From Euryarchaeota archaeon RBG_13_57_23 (GTDB lineage: Archaea > Thermoplasmatota > Thermoplasmata > UBA10834): a stretch of 25,932 bases of DNA. The notes below the pieces were generated by a model, which saw only the letters and a list, made by a program, of their open reading frames with translations, was not told the DNA's origin and did not search any database. The position numbers were made by a program, and so were the translations under genes. Location of the stretch: NCBI GenBank assembly GCA_001800675.1, contig MGVW01000042.1:1-25932 (forward strand), given 5' to 3'. Shown piece by piece: positions 8,280 to 14,410 of the stretch (positions are counted from its first letter, which is position 1; every line of letters begins with the position of its first letter).

Positions 8280-8303
8280 GCGACTGCTCGGATTACGTAG
8301 GAC

Positions 8304-8313
8304 TCATAATATC
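8304..8313 (-). promoter_or_regulatory. TATA box for ribK (near-leaderless)
   Basis: On minus the sequence reads AGATATTATG, centred about 30 nt before ATG 8279. TCGGAT occurs twice on the plus strand (8288-8293 and 8320-8325), 32 bp apart, either side of this box. That arrangement could serve as an operator for the encoded regulator, but it may be chance. Confidence 0.5.
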
Positions 8314-8331
8314 TTTTCGTCGGATAATTGG

Positions 8332-8691
8332 CTAGAACTCGTCGGCCACTAGATATCGCTCTGCCCGCAACCTAATTACTGGAATTCTACGCTCCCTGAG
8401 CCGGGAAATCAGTTCCCTATCATTTGTCAGGACAGCTGCCTCCCGTTGCTCGGCGATGGCTAGCACAGCATCATCTCCGCTGAGCTCCGTCTCAACGATG
8501 CTGTATTTTCGCGCGAGCGCGAGCGCGGCCTTCGCACTCTTATCCGTTGCGTTGGACAGCTCGCCAAGAACCGAGCTCGGGACAAAGACGGGTATCTCCC
8601 CGAAAAGCCTCTTGAGCTCCCGATCCAAATTGAGCTTGAACTGAAAAGGCATGAGCAGCCCGTTCGCGTCGAGGACTATGGACCTGGGCAA
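8332..8691 (-). CDS. PIN-domain RNase-like protein (FCF1-like, aIF2-gamma neighbour)
   Basis: 119 aa, a single PIN domain. The acidic metal-binding set is present: D8 (VLDANG), E44 (LGELSN), D73/D74 (SGDDAVLA) and D91 (TNDREL), so nuclease activity is plausible. A PIN gene beside aIF2-gamma and S6e is a recurrent archaeal arrangement, and some of these proteins are annotated as FCF1/Utp24-like rRNA-processing nucleases. No antitoxin gene is adjacent, which argues against a VapBC toxin. The only start in frame after the aIF2-gamma stop is TTG 8691, giving MPRSIVLDANG, with a weak SD. It begins 12 nt past the aIF2-gamma stop and is in the same reading frame. The precise RNA target is unknown. 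Confidence 0.85.
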   Translation of the reverse strand: MPRSIVLDANGLLMPFQFKLNLDRELKRLFGEIPVFVPSSVLGELSNATDKSAKAALALARKYSIVETELSGDDAVLAIAEQREAAVLTNDRELISRLRERRIPVIRLRAERYLVADEF

Positions 8692-8703
8692 GAGACCACG
8701 CGC

Positions 8704-9936
8704 CTACTCGATGACGCCGTAGCCGATCAGGCGCCACTTGCTAGCTATACGCCTGGAGATTGCTATCCTCTGGCCCTTCTCGACGCAGACCGGTATCTTG
8801 AGCGATACCTCCGCCGAGTCTGACCGGCCGCTCGTGACCACTCCCACCGTCGTGGCCGTCCCCGCGCTCAGCATGAGAGGTTCGTTGGTCTTCAGACTGT
8901 CAACGGCAAGGTCGGAGGTCACACCGACCACACGCTTCATCAGCTCGGTCCTGAAAGCGAGTTCGTTGACCATCGGTGGAAGCGTCCCGGGAACGCCCGC
9001 GATCCTGCCGACTAGAGAATCCGACTTGGTGAAAGATGGGTCCAGACCGGTGCCGATGGCGATGAGCCCCCCCGGCGTCGCCTTGTCGAGCGCAAGTCCA
9101 CCAGCGAAGAGAGACCTGATCTTGGTGATGATCGGCTCCCACGAGGATTTGCTGCCGACCGTGACCTTCCTGCCAGGGACGATCTCGATCTCGTCGCCGA
9201 CTTCGAGAGTACCTTGGGTGAGGGAGCCTCCAATCACACCACCCCTGAGGTTCTCAATCTTCGTCCCGGGCACATTCACATCGAAAGACCTGGCAACGTA
9301 CATCCTCGCAGGCTTGGATTTGTCCCACTTCGGAGTCGGGATCTTCGCCTCGATGGCCTCGATGAGCATGTCTATGTTGACGTCGTGATGTGCAGATATC
9401 GGGATGATAGGTGCCTTCTCTGCGATGGTGCCCTTGATGAATTCCTGGATCTCTTTGTAGTTCGCCCTAGCCTCCTCGGCGGAGACTATGTCTATCTTGT
9501 TCTGGACGACAATTATCTTATCCACACCAATAATACTGAGAGCCATCAGATGCTCCCTGGTCTGCGGCTGGGGACATGATTCGTTCGCCGCTACCAACAG
9601 GAGCGCACCGTTCATGATGGCCGCGCCCGAAAGCATCGTGGCCATCAATGTCTCGTGCCCTGGAGCGTCAACAAAAGATACCGAGCGAAGGAGCTCGCAC
9701 TCCCCTTCACAACCCGGGCAGGTCGGCTTGTTAGAATAACACTGTGGGCCCTCGCAGTTCTTGCACTTGTAGAAAGCCACATCCGCATATCCGAGGCGGA
9801 TGGAGATGCCACGCTTGACCTCTTCCGAGTGCCTATCGGTCGTCTCTCCCGTCAGAGCCTTCGTCAACATGGTCTTGCCATGATCGACATGGCCGATCAT
9901 GCCGATGTTAGTCTCTGGCTGGGTCGGAACCTTCAT
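8704..9936 (-). CDS. eif2g: Translation initiation factor aIF2, gamma subunit
   Basis: 410 aa, the standard length. This GTPase brings Met-tRNAi to the small ribosomal subunit together with aIF2 alpha and beta. The G1 motif GHVDHGKT is at 15-22, DAPGH at 90-94 and NKID at 146-149. The aIF2-gamma-specific zinc knuckle between G2 and G3 uses C58/C61 and C73/C76. EF-Tu-like domains II and III follow. ATG 9936 overlaps the S6e stop as ATGA. It is embedded in rps6e-aIF2-gamma-PIN, a translation cluster shared by many archaea. Confidence 0.97.
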   Translation of the reverse strand: MKVPTQPETNIGMIGHVDHGKTMLTKALTGETTDRHSEEVKRGISIRLGYADVAFYKCKNCEGPQCYSNKPTCPGCEGECELLRSVSFVDAPGHETLMATMLSGAAIMNGALLLVAANESCPQPQTREHLMALSIIGVDKIIVVQNKIDIVSAEEARANYKEIQEFIKGTIAEKAPIIPISAHHDVNIDMLIEAIEAKIPTPKWDKSKPARMYVARSFDVNVPGTKIENLRGGVIGGSLTQGTLEVGDEIEIVPGRKVTVGSKSSWEPIITKIRSLFAGGLALDKATPGGLIAIGTGLDPSFTKSDSLVGRIAGVPGTLPPMVNELAFRTELMKRVVGVTSDLAVDSLKTNEPLMLSAGTATTVGVVTSGRSDSAEVSLKIPVCVEKGQRIAISRRIASKWRLIGYGVIE

Positions 9937-10331
9937 TCCTTCTTCTTCTCCTCTTTCTTGACGATCTCAGAAATGGGCTTCATCCCATGTTGTGTGACCT
10001 TCATGTTCACCTGGAGCGTGTCCGGGGCGACCGTGTTCCCTCTCACATTCTTGCGCCGCCTGAGACCGCCCTCCTCGGCTTTGAATCCAATTCCTCTCGA
10101 CATCAAGAGCTTCTTCCTCCTCGGTCCAGGGAGGTCCTTCCTCATCGGGAACCCGTCTTTGTCGCTCCCGCCGGTTATCTGCAGCTTGAACCCCGGGAGT
10201 CCTACGAATATCCCGTCGATCACATCGCCTATCTTCTTGCCGATGAGCGAGTTCGCATGATGTCCTGTGACAGGCACCTGGTACGTCTTGCCATCTTTTG
10301 GATCGCCGATAACGGCTCTGAAATCTGCCAA
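9933..10331 (-). CDS. rps6e: 30S ribosomal protein S6e
   Basis: 132 aa, a small-subunit protein of archaea and eukaryotes. Family features are the start ADFRAVIGDPKDGKTY, the GxxIGDxxDG segment, the GGSDKDGFPMR motif and the basic RRKKLLMSRG stretch; it ends in a lysine/glutamate tail. I place the start at TTG 10331, because GGAG lies 8 nt upstream and the protein then begins like other S6e proteins. A GTG at 10340 lies inside that SD and would add three foreign residues. It is first in a transcript with aIF2-gamma (ATGA overlap) and the PIN gene. A TATA box lies at 10373-10382. Confidence 0.95.
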   Translation of the reverse strand: MADFRAVIGDPKDGKTYQVPVTGHHANSLIGKKIGDVIDGIFVGLPGFKLQITGGSDKDGFPMRKDLPGPRRKKLLMSRGIGFKAEEGGLRRRKNVRGNTVAPDTLQVNMKVTQHGMKPISEIVKKEEKKKE

Positions 10332-10372
10332 ACAATCCACTCCGGTTTGCAGTGGGGCCTATCGCGCAAGGA

Positions 10373-10382
10373 GTTAAATAGG
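10373..10382 (-). promoter_or_regulatory. TATA box for rps6e operon with flanking inverted repeat
   Basis: On minus CCTATTTAAC is a good box A. The expected start near 10352 gives a leader of about 20 nt that includes the GGAG SD. Directly upstream of it, TTCGGAA (10384-10390) and TTCCGAA (10407-10413) form an inverted repeat with 23-bp centre spacing; the nearer arm covers the BRE position. Confidence 0.6.
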
Positions 10383-10506
10383 TTTCGGAACTGGCACTGT
10401 CCGATTTTCCGAATGCTGGAAGAGCCGATTATCTCGACACGGACGCAGATGTACGTCGCCACCGATATCAACCGGCCCCGCGATTATGATTCGTAGGCAA
10501 ACCGAC

Positions 10507-10830
10507 ATGAAGAAGATCACAAGCAAGATTCTCAAGAATATGATGGATAGTGACGAGGATTTCGTACTCGTCGATGCACGAGTTCATGAGGGATACGAGA
10601 AGGAGCATCTGCCTGGGGCAATTCGGATGCCAGCGGACCGTCTCGGTGAACATCTGCTGAAACAGTACAAGAGAAATCGCACCATCGTCACATATTGCTC
10701 CGGATGGTCATGCGAATCCAGCACGATTGCGGCGCAGAAACTGGAGAAGTACGGGTTCACCAACGTTCTCGATTTCAAGGGCGGCCTCGAGGACTGGAAG
10801 AAGGCCAGTTACCCCACTAAGAAAAGCTAG
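10507..10830 (+). CDS. Single-domain rhodanese-like sulfurtransferase
   Basis: 107 aa from ATG 10507, or 114 aa from ATG 10486; neither start has a strong SD. The fold begins right after 10507 (KKITSKILKNM), which favours the shorter form. Typical rhodanese features are DARVHEGYEKEHLPGA (the CH2A-like region) and the active loop YCSGWSCESS with the catalytic Cys at residue 64. Such proteins carry persulfide sulfur, but the acceptor here is unknown. A second Cys in the loop (C69) could form a disulfide with it. It sits alone between the divergent rps6e promoter and the convergent aIF5B gene, and the stops of the two overlap within CTAG (10827-10830). Confidence 0.88.
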   Translation: MKKITSKILKNMMDSDEDFVLVDARVHEGYEKEHLPGAIRMPADRLGEHLLKQYKRNRTIVTYCSGWSCESSTIAAQKLEKYGFTNVLDFKGGLEDWKKASYPTKKS

Positions 10831-12581
10831 GCGCCCCAGAACTGTCTTTCCTTCCGTTTGATCTGGCGCAGCTGTTCGAGCACTTCGATTTCGTCCGCCT
10901 TCAGTCCGAATTTGGCGAGTTCGGCCACGTGGCTCTCCGGCACATCGACCAGGAGCACATCCTCGACATCTATCTGACGACCGACGGTGGGCTCGTCTAT
11001 CGCGACTGCAATCTCCTGACCCGCGACCGCTTCCTTCAAGGATTCTTCGCCGCTTCTCAGGCTCTTGATCTTGCCTACTGACTTCCCGTCCAGTTTGACA
11101 AGGCCTTGACCTGGCCTGATTCTCCCCGCGAGAACTCGTACCCCTACGATCGCCGGCTTGCTGACTCTGAACACATGGTCCCTCATGATTATGATCTTGC
11201 CCGGGAAGACGACCTCGAGCCGTCTCTCGACCTCGAGCTCCTTCTTCCTCTCTTCGCACCAGTTGTTGTAGTCCTCGAGAAGCCGATACATCACGTCGTT
11301 CTCGAAGATCTTCACTCCGAGCGACCTGGCCTCGGATCTCGCGTCATCATTGATCGGGACGTTGAACGCGAATATCGCCTGGTGCACCGGATTCTTGAAG
11401 TGAGACGCCTCCACGACGTCCTTCCTCGTCACGCTCCCGATGTCGATCTTCCTTATCGGAAGCTCGGTTTTCTTGCACTCGAAGGCGAATGCTTCGAGCG
11501 AACCGATTGCGTCCCCACGTACTATGATGCCCTCTTCAGCAAGATCGACCTTGATGACGCTCTGTTGCCTGATCTCCTCCTTGATCTCGTCCAAGTCACC
11601 GTTCACGACTCTGATCATTCCACCAGCCATCGCATTCTCCAGAGTCTGGGCGACGATTCTTATTCCGGCCGCAGCGGAGACCTCCTTCACCCTGTCGAAC
11701 CGCTGCGTCGGATCCCTGATCTCGTCCAGAGGCCTCGGCCTCTGGAGCCCCTTGACCTTGGTGACTATCGGCTCGCCCTTGACGGAAGAGACCACGATCT
11801 GGTCTCCGACCTTGATGGTACCCTTGTAGATTATCGAGTCGATCGCGGTGCCTATTCCACGCTCCTCCTTGACCTCGAGCACGGTTCCTTCGCCCGCGCC
11901 CTCTTCGGTAATGAGCTCGTCTTCGAGGAATCTCTGGGCCAACCCGACCAATATGAGCAGTAGGTCGGGGAGCCCTTCGCCGAACTTCCCGCTGATGGGG
12001 ACCATAGCTATCGTCTTCGTGAAGTCGGTTATTTTGTCGAATCGATCCGCACTGAAACCGGTCTGGTCGAAAATCTTCCCTGAGATGTTGTAAAGCCTCG
12101 TGTCAAGATCTGCGGCCACCCGAGGATCTTGCTCCGCAAGAGACTGATGGAATGGCATCATGTCATGATGTCTCCACCCGGGGATGAGGTCGATTTTGTT
12201 GGCAGCAATCACGAACGGCGTCTTCCCCTTCCTCAGAATGCTGATGGACTCGACCGTCTGCGGTTTGATGCCGTCGATGACGTCTATGACGAGTACCGCG
12301 AGGTCGGACAGAGCGCCTCCGCGAGTCCTCAGAGTCACGAAGGAGTAGTGCCCAGGAGTATCTATGAAAAGGAGGCCTGGCACGTTGAATTTCCTGTCTC
12401 CGATAAGCGGTCCGCAGAGCTTGTAGATGGTCTCGATGGGCACATCCGTGGCCCCGATATGCTGCGTGATCCCGCCGGCCTCCCTCGAGACGACCTCGGT
12501 CCCCCTGATCATATCGAGGATAGTCGACTTACCGTGGTCGACGTGTCCCATGACCGAGACTATCGGATGCCGAACGGCCAT
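10827..12581 (-). CDS. infB: Translation initiation factor aIF5B (IF2-like GTPase)
   Basis: 584 aa, normal for archaeal aIF5B, which helps join ribosomal subunits. GTPase motifs are GHVDHGKS (12-19), DTPGH (74-78) and NKID (128-131), followed by the beta-barrel domain II, the alpha/beta domain III, the long linker helix and the C-terminal barrel. There is no intein and no long acidic N-terminal extension. ATG 12581 lacks an SD, and a TATA box lies about 26 nt upstream, so the transcript is probably leaderless. It lies downstream of L7Ae-S28e-L24e-Ndk, as in many archaea, but here after 88 nt and with its own promoter. Its 3' end overlaps the rhodanese stop. Confidence 0.97.
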   Translation of the reverse strand: MAVRHPIVSVMGHVDHGKSTILDMIRGTEVVSREAGGITQHIGATDVPIETIYKLCGPLIGDRKFNVPGLLFIDTPGHYSFVTLRTRGGALSDLAVLVIDVIDGIKPQTVESISILRKGKTPFVIAANKIDLIPGWRHHDMMPFHQSLAEQDPRVAADLDTRLYNISGKIFDQTGFSADRFDKITDFTKTIAMVPISGKFGEGLPDLLLILVGLAQRFLEDELITEEGAGEGTVLEVKEERGIGTAIDSIIYKGTIKVGDQIVVSSVKGEPIVTKVKGLQRPRPLDEIRDPTQRFDRVKEVSAAAGIRIVAQTLENAMAGGMIRVVNGDLDEIKEEIRQQSVIKVDLAEEGIIVRGDAIGSLEAFAFECKKTELPIRKIDIGSVTRKDVVEASHFKNPVHQAIFAFNVPINDDARSEARSLGVKIFENDVMYRLLEDYNNWCEERKKELEVERRLEVVFPGKIIIMRDHVFRVSKPAIVGVRVLAGRIRPGQGLVKLDGKSVGKIKSLRSGEESLKEAVAGQEIAVAIDEPTVGRQIDVEDVLLVDVPESHVAELAKFGLKADEIEVLEQLRQIKRKERQFWGA

Positions 12582-12602
12582 AACCAGTCAAAACACAGGA
12601 CC

Positions 12603-12612
12603 GTATATCAAG
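12603..12612 (-). promoter_or_regulatory. TATA box for leaderless infB mRNA
   Basis: On minus TTGATATACG is centred about 26 nt before ATG 12581. No SD precedes the ATG, so transcription very likely begins at or within a base or two of the initiation codon. Confidence 0.6.
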
Positions 12613-12669
12613 TAATCGGAGCACCGCACTGGCTGCTGACGGAAAACAGACGAATGGGTTTCGTGGGGT

Positions 12670-13125
12670 TTACCGCTCAAAGAGCCAAGACTCGTCGATC
12701 TTGTCGTACTTCTGTATCTCATAGTCGTTGAAGAACAGATTGATTTCGCGCTTAGCGCTCTCCGAGCTGTCAGAACCGTGGACGATATTCCTGCCGGTCG
12801 CCTGGCCGAAGTCCGCTCGGATCGTTCCCGGGAGCGCATCCTGCGGGTTGGTCTTGCCCATCATGGCCCTCAAGGCTGCCACGGCGTTCTCGCCCTCGAG
12901 CACCATGCAGACCACCGGGCCCGACGTTATGTAGGAGAGGAGCGGCTCGTAGAACGACTTTCCCTTGTGCTCCTCGTAATGCCTCTCGGCGAGTTCCTTC
13001 GGGATCCGCATGAACTTCATCCCGCAGATCTTCAGCCCGCGCTCCTCGAACCTCTGGACGATCTTCCCTACGAGGCCTCTCTGGACTCCGTCTGGCTTGA
13101 CCATGGCAAAGGTCTTCTCTATCAT
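12670..13125 (-). CDS. ndk: Nucleoside diphosphate kinase
   Basis: 151 aa, the usual size. It transfers the gamma-phosphate between nucleoside di- and triphosphates through a phospho-histidine. The active-site motif NIVHGSDS carries H117; the N-terminus EKTFAMVKPDGVQRG (3-17) is also typical. ATG 13125 overlaps the L24e stop as ATGA and has a GAGGAGG-type SD inside the end of the L24e gene, so it is translationally coupled to L24e. It is last in the L7Ae-S28e-L24e-Ndk run. Confidence 0.97.
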   Translation of the reverse strand: MIEKTFAMVKPDGVQRGLVGKIVQRFEERGLKICGMKFMRIPKELAERHYEEHKGKSFYEPLLSYITSGPVVCMVLEGENAVAALRAMMGKTNPQDALPGTIRADFGQATGRNIVHGSDSSESAKREINLFFNDYEIQKYDKIDESWLFER

Positions 13126-13592
13126 TCCTTGGCCTCCTCAGAGGGCGTGGCCTTCGTCTCCTTCTTGGGCTTCTCCGCTTTCGGCTCCTGCGTCTTCTTT
13201 GCGGGCTCGGCCTTCTTCGCTGCGGTGGGCTTCTTCTCCGCCTTCGGTGCCGGCTTCGTCTCAGAGGCCTTGGATGTCTCCTCCTTCGCGACGACCTTCC
13301 CCTCCGCCTTCTCCTCGGGCTTCGCCTCGGCTTCCTTCTTCTCCAGCTTCTTGAGCTTCCTTGGCTTCGGCTTCTCCTCCGGTTCGGGAGCGCCCTTCAT
13401 CCTGGTCTGCTTCTCCCGCTCGTAGTAGCGGGTCCATGTAGTTCTGCGCGGCACCCTCTTAAGAATGACAAGATTCTTGAAACACTTCGAGGAACAGAAG
13501 TTGTAGACCACTCCGTCCTTCTTGATGTACATCCTGCCCGTCCCCGGTTCGATCTCGTCACCACAGAACGTGCATACTCTGCGCTCTACCAT
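13122..13592 (-). CDS. rpl24e: 50S ribosomal protein L24e with long charged C-terminal tail
   Basis: 156 aa. Residues 1-62 are a normal archaeal L24e: zinc-ribbon ligands C7, C10, C33 and C37, then RRTTWTRYYEREKQTR. The remaining 90 or so residues are a low-complexity tail of Lys, Glu, Ala and Pro. Most archaeal L24e proteins are only about 55-70 aa, so the tail is unusual; eukaryotic eL24 is about this long and also has a lysine/alanine-rich extension, but common ancestry of the tails is not implied. GAGGTGAT precedes ATG 13592 at ideal spacing. The tail also carries the SD of ndk, so it is translated up to the overlap. A frameshift explanation is unlikely, since the frame stays open and the SD/ATGA coupling is intact. 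Confidence 0.93.
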   Translation of the reverse strand: MVERRVCTFCGDEIEPGTGRMYIKKDGVVYNFCSSKCFKNLVILKRVPRRTTWTRYYEREKQTRMKGAPEPEEKPKPRKLKKLEKKEAEAKPEEKAEGKVVAKEETSKASETKPAPKAEKKPTAAKKAEPAKKTQEPKAEKPKKETKATPSEEAKE

Positions 13593-13620
13593 TGAACATC
13601 ACCTCACACGATTGAAGCTA

Positions 13621-13833
13621 TCAGCGCACGCTGAGCTTCCTCGCCTCTCTCGAAGTCTCCTTGAGCATAAGCACATCGCCGACCCTCACGGGACCCATGA
13701 CGTTCCTAGTGATGATGCGCCCCTTGTCACGGCCGTCCATGACCCTGACCTTGACTTGGGTCGCCTCACCCGTCATGCCGGTCCTGCCAATGACCTCGAC
13801 GACGGTCGATGGAATGCTATCATCATCAGCCAT
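13621..13833 (-). CDS. rps28e: 30S ribosomal protein S28e
   Basis: 70 aa, the standard S28e length. The OB-fold protein is recognised by PSTVVEVIGRTGMTGE, QVKVRVMDGRDKGRIITRNV and the nearly invariant C-terminus LKETSREARKL. ATG 13833 follows AGGTGT by about 6 nt. It lies 9 nt downstream of L7Ae and 28 nt upstream of L24e in one transcript. Confidence 0.96.
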   Translation of the reverse strand: MADDDSIPSTVVEVIGRTGMTGEATQVKVRVMDGRDKGRIITRNVMGPVRVGDVLMLKETSREARKLSVR

Positions 13834-13842
13834 CTAAGACAC

Positions 13843-14214
13843 CTACTTCTTCAGAGCCTTCAGCTTCTCTGCCAGCTCGTCCATCAGCGGCTTTCCCTTC
13901 GCAGCATCGAGTATGGCGACCGCTGCGGTCGGCTTCTCGAGCCCGCAGGCGTTGCCGAGCTCGGCCTTGCTCGGGACGAACGCGTACGGCACATTGCGCT
14001 CGTCGCAAAGTGCTGGCATGTGCATCAGAATCTCGGGCGGAGAGACGTCCTCCGCGAGGACGACCATCTGGGTCTCCCCTCGCTCGACGAGCTTCGTGAC
14101 CTCGTTCGTGCCCTTTCGCAGCTTCCCGCCGTCTCGGGCGAGTTCCACGAGTTCGTACACCTTGTCAGCTAGTTCCTTCGGCATCTCGAATTTTACGTAT
14201 ACAGGCTTTGCCAA
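13843..14214 (-). CDS. rpl7ae: 50S ribosomal protein L7Ae
   Basis: 123 aa from TTG 14214. L7Ae binds kink-turn RNA; in archaea it serves the ribosome, C/D and H/ACA sRNPs and RNase P. Recognised by AKPVYVKFEMPKELADKVYE, the k-turn-binding motif RKGTNEVTK and the VLAEDVSPPE segment. The TTG is preceded by AAGGAGGT at 6-nt spacing and yields the family's usual AKPVYV start and length; an upstream in-frame ATG at 14256 adds 14 residues (MNDDGAQAPEGGIN) and has no comparable SD. L7Ae proteins of some archaea repress their own mRNA through a leader k-turn. The leader here, about 65 nt, was not shown to hold one. It heads the L7Ae-S28e-L24e-Ndk operon. Confidence 0.94.
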   Translation of the reverse strand: MAKPVYVKFEMPKELADKVYELVELARDGGKLRKGTNEVTKLVERGETQMVVLAEDVSPPEILMHMPALCDERNVPYAFVPSKAELGNACGLEKPTAAVAILDAAKGKPLMDELAEKLKALKK

Positions 14215-14298
14215 GTTGATACCTCCTTCAGGTGCTTGCGCACCGTCATCATTCACAGGCCCTTTTGTCAGAAAGAGCAGAACAAGTAAAGGCTCTCC

Positions 14299-14307
14299 GT
14301 ATAAAAG
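14299..14307 (-). promoter_or_regulatory. TATA box for the L7Ae-S28e-L24e-Ndk operon
   Basis: CTTTTATAC on minus predicts a start near 14278, giving a leader of about 64 nt ahead of TTG 14214. The same bases read TATAAAAG on plus, so the box could in principle also fire toward the RACo-like gene, although a better placed box for that gene exists at 14360. Confidence 0.5.
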
Positions 14308-14358
14308 AGTTGCTGAACCAATCCGCCTGGCCTTCCCGAGGCTCCTGCTGTGGAGCGG

Positions 14359-14366
14359 TTATATAT
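14359..14366 (+). promoter_or_regulatory. TATA box for the RACo-like gene
   Basis: TTATATAT gives an expected start around 14387-14390. That is a leader of about 23 nt before ATG 14411, or a leaderless start at the in-frame GTG 14390. No clear SD precedes ATG 14411. Confidence 0.5.
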
Positions 14367-14410
14367 CCGCGCTGGGCATCTGGGAATCGGTGACCAGAAC
14401 GGTCGAGCGA

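Noticed and set aside
8332..8691. VapC-type toxin of a toxin-antitoxin pair
   Set aside because: The PIN domain is intact but no small antitoxin gene is adjacent, and the place next to aIF2-gamma and S6e is a conserved housekeeping context.
11106..11963. 285-codon plus-strand ORF antisense to infB
   Set aside because: Its D/L/R-rich composition is a by-product of aIF5B codons on the other strand, with no recognisable domain or SD.
13913..14410. N-terminal extension of the RACo-like ORF running across L7Ae on the opposite strand
   Set aside because: The ferredoxin domain begins at 14411, the TATA box lies at 14360, and the added residues are antisense to L7Ae.
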